Positions 6,452 through 7,809 of a DNA stretch of 7,809 bases are shown piece after piece. Source of the stretch: Clostridia bacterium (GTDB lineage: Bacteria; Bacillota_A; Clostridia; Christensenellales; Aristaeellaceae); NCBI GenBank assembly GCA_017509065.1, contig JAFWQM010000031.1, positions 1-7,809 on the forward strand, in the 5' to 3' direction. Numbering within the stretch: position 1 is the first letter of the stretch; the number at the start of each line of letters is the position of its first letter. The notes under the pieces are model-generated. The model was not told the origin of the DNA and searched no databases. It saw only the letters and a program-made list of their open reading frames with translations. The translations under genes and the position numbers were made by a program.

Positions 6452-7809
6452 TCATGAATTCAGGGAAGCGATCAGTTCTTTGAGCTGTTTCCGGGTCATA
6501 CGGCCATAGCTCACCAGTGCGCCTAATTGAATGCCCATCATCATGCCCTGCATCATGCGCTCGCTGCCTTCGCCCATGGTGTCGGTCTGATCCGCATGGC
6601 TCAGAGCGGAGGAGCGCATCATCTTCCCGATGATCTCCTTGCCCTTGGGGTGTTTGAGGAGCTGGCCGATGGTGGTATTCTCGGTAACGGTGAAGGGCAA
6701 TTCGGTGGTGCCCTCCACCTGGACGGGGATGCTTTGGCGAATATCTCGGCTGCTTTCGCCGATCTCGATCATAAATTCCCCGCTTTCCACGAAGAAATCA
6801 TGGCATTTTGGCTCCCAATAGGCAAAGGCCCGTTTGTCCAGCGTGAAGGTAACGGTTTTGGTTTCGCCGGGCTGGAGGGAGATTTTTTCAAAGGCCCGCA
6901 GCTCCCGGACGGGACGGCGCACGGCGCTTTCCTTATCGCGCACATACAATTGCACAGCAGCCTTTCCGGCGACGGAACCGGCATTCTTCACATCCACGGA
7001 AACGGTCAGGGTGTCCTGATCGGTGATGCTGTCTTTATTCAGCTTCAAATTGGCATATTCAAACTGCGTGTAGCTCAGCCCGTGACCAAAGCAGAAGTTT
7101 ACGGGCATTTCCTTTTTATCGTAATACCGATAGCCCACAAAGATGCCCTCGGCGTAGGTGACGACGCCCTCTTCACCGGGAAAGTTGAGGTAGGAAGGAT
7201 TGTCCTGCAAGCGGATGGGCCAGGTTTCGGCCAGATGGCCGCTGGGGTTCACGCAGCCATACAGCAGATCCACGGTGGCCGCGCCCACCTGCTCGCCGCC
7301 CAGATATGCGCACAGCACAGCGGGGACCTGGTGCAGCCAGGGTAGCTCCACCGGAGAGCCGCCATGCAGCACCACCACGGTATGCGGGTTGGCTTGCGAA
7401 ACGGCCTTGATCAGTTCGTTCTGATTGTCCGGCAGGCGCATATGATCCCGGTCCGCACCTTCGGTTTCAAAGGCATCCGGCAGGCCTGCGAAAATCACGG
7501 CCACATCAGCCTTTTTCGCCGTTTCGACGGCTTCCTTCAGCATCGCTTCATCGGTAACATCGCTGTGGGCGTCGTAGCCCCGGGCGTAGATGACGGCGTT
7601 GCCCGTGGTTTCCAGGGCGCTGACGGCATGGGGCACGTTGATGTGGCTGGAGCCGGCACCCTGATAGCGGGGCTTGTCGGCAAATTCTCCGATGAACGCC
7701 ACCTTTTGATTTTCTTTCAGCGGCAGGAGACTGCCCTCGTTCTTCATCAGCACGGCGCATTCGCCTGCCAGCTTCCGGGCCAGTTTGCGGCAGGCGTCCC
7801 GGTCGATGG
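6452..7809 (-). CDS. GH3-family beta-glycosidase, C-terminal part (5' end outside window)
   Basis: The frame is open to the window edge. Its first visible residues read RKLARKLAGECAVLMKNEGS, the helix that opens the GH3 C-terminal alpha/beta domain. The upstream TIM-barrel with the nucleophile Asp is therefore not visible. The acid/base region is ETEGADRDHMRLP, with the Glu codon at about 7460-7462. FGHGLSY near 7088-7070 ends that domain. A fibronectin-III-like domain follows (RPVRELRAFEKI, FTLDKRAFAYWEP; about 7020-6735). The last 80 residues form a mostly helical, Met-rich tail (TIGQLLKHPKGKEI, then MMQGMMMGIQLG). Likely product is a beta-glucosidase or beta-xylosidase, cytoplasmic in this context. 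It is the first gene of the operon seen here; any promoter is to the right of the window. Confidence 0.92.
   Translation of the reverse strand, partial: IDRDACRKLARKLAGECAVLMKNEGSLLPLKENQKVAFIGEFADKPRYQGAGSSHINVPHAVSALETTGNAVIYARGYDAHSDVTDEAMLKEAVETAKKADVAVIFAGLPDAFETEGADRDHMRLPDNQNELIKAVSQANPHTVVVLHGGSPVELPWLHQVPAVLCAYLGGEQVGAATVDLLYGCVNPSGHLAETWPIRLQDNPSYLNFPGEEGVVTYAEGIFVGYRYYDKKEMPVNFCFGHGLSYTQFEYANLKLNKDSITDQDTLTVSVDVKNAGSVAGKAAVQLYVRDKESAVRRPVRELRAFEKISLQPGETKTVTFTLDKRAFAYWEPKCHDFFVESGEFMIEIGESSRDIRQSIPVQVEGTTELPFTVTENTTIGQLLKHPKGKEIIGKMMRSSALSHADQTDTMGEGSERMMQGMMMGIQLGALVSYGRMTRKQLKELIASLNS

Noticed and set aside
6527..7345. 272-codon open frame on the plus strand
   Set aside because: Antisense to the GH3 gene; the translation is His- and Gly-rich with no family resemblance, as expected from a shadow frame.

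Overview
The window reads as chromosomal DNA of a Gram-positive anaerobe, most likely a gut Clostridia member (Bacillota). The reasons are strong AGGAGG-type ribosome binding sites, tightly packed same-strand genes, cytoplasmic (signal-less) glycoside hydrolases, and a neighbouring replication module of the kind found on integrative elements of Clostridia. The organism call is inference. Every gene I can support lies on the minus strand, so transcription runs from high to low coordinates.

Region A (about 1-1130) is the edge of a mobile or plasmid-like replication module. A CHC2 zinc-ribbon primase-associated gene has lost its 5' end (587-1129). It overlaps by 32 bp the start of a P4-type primase/helicase gene (618 to beyond base 1), whose Walker A motif is visible close to the window edge.

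Region B (about 1130-1431) is an AT-rich gap with no convincing gene. It holds two hairpins, each followed by a T-run on the minus strand. These look like tandem rho-independent terminators that end the large operon and insulate the mobile module from it.

Region C (1432-7809) is a six-gene operon with gaps of 5 to 24 bp. In transcription order it encodes a GH3 beta-glycosidase (5' part outside the window), a GH1 beta-glycosidase, a GH43 protein with a C-terminal beta-sandwich, an SGNH/GDSL-type esterase, a long-form SDR oxidoreductase and a small DUF308/HdeD-like membrane protein. The first four fit intracellular breakdown of imported, possibly acetylated or otherwise esterified plant oligosaccharides or glycosides. 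The SDR could oxidise or reduce a released sugar or aglycone. No transporter or regulator is visible; if present they lie to the right of the window.

The most unusual single signal is in the SDR. The positions that align with the catalytic Asn and Lys of the classical Asn-Ser-Tyr-Lys tetrad carry Lys and Asn instead, an apparent reciprocal exchange. I see no CRISPR array, tRNA, rRNA or complete insertion sequence.
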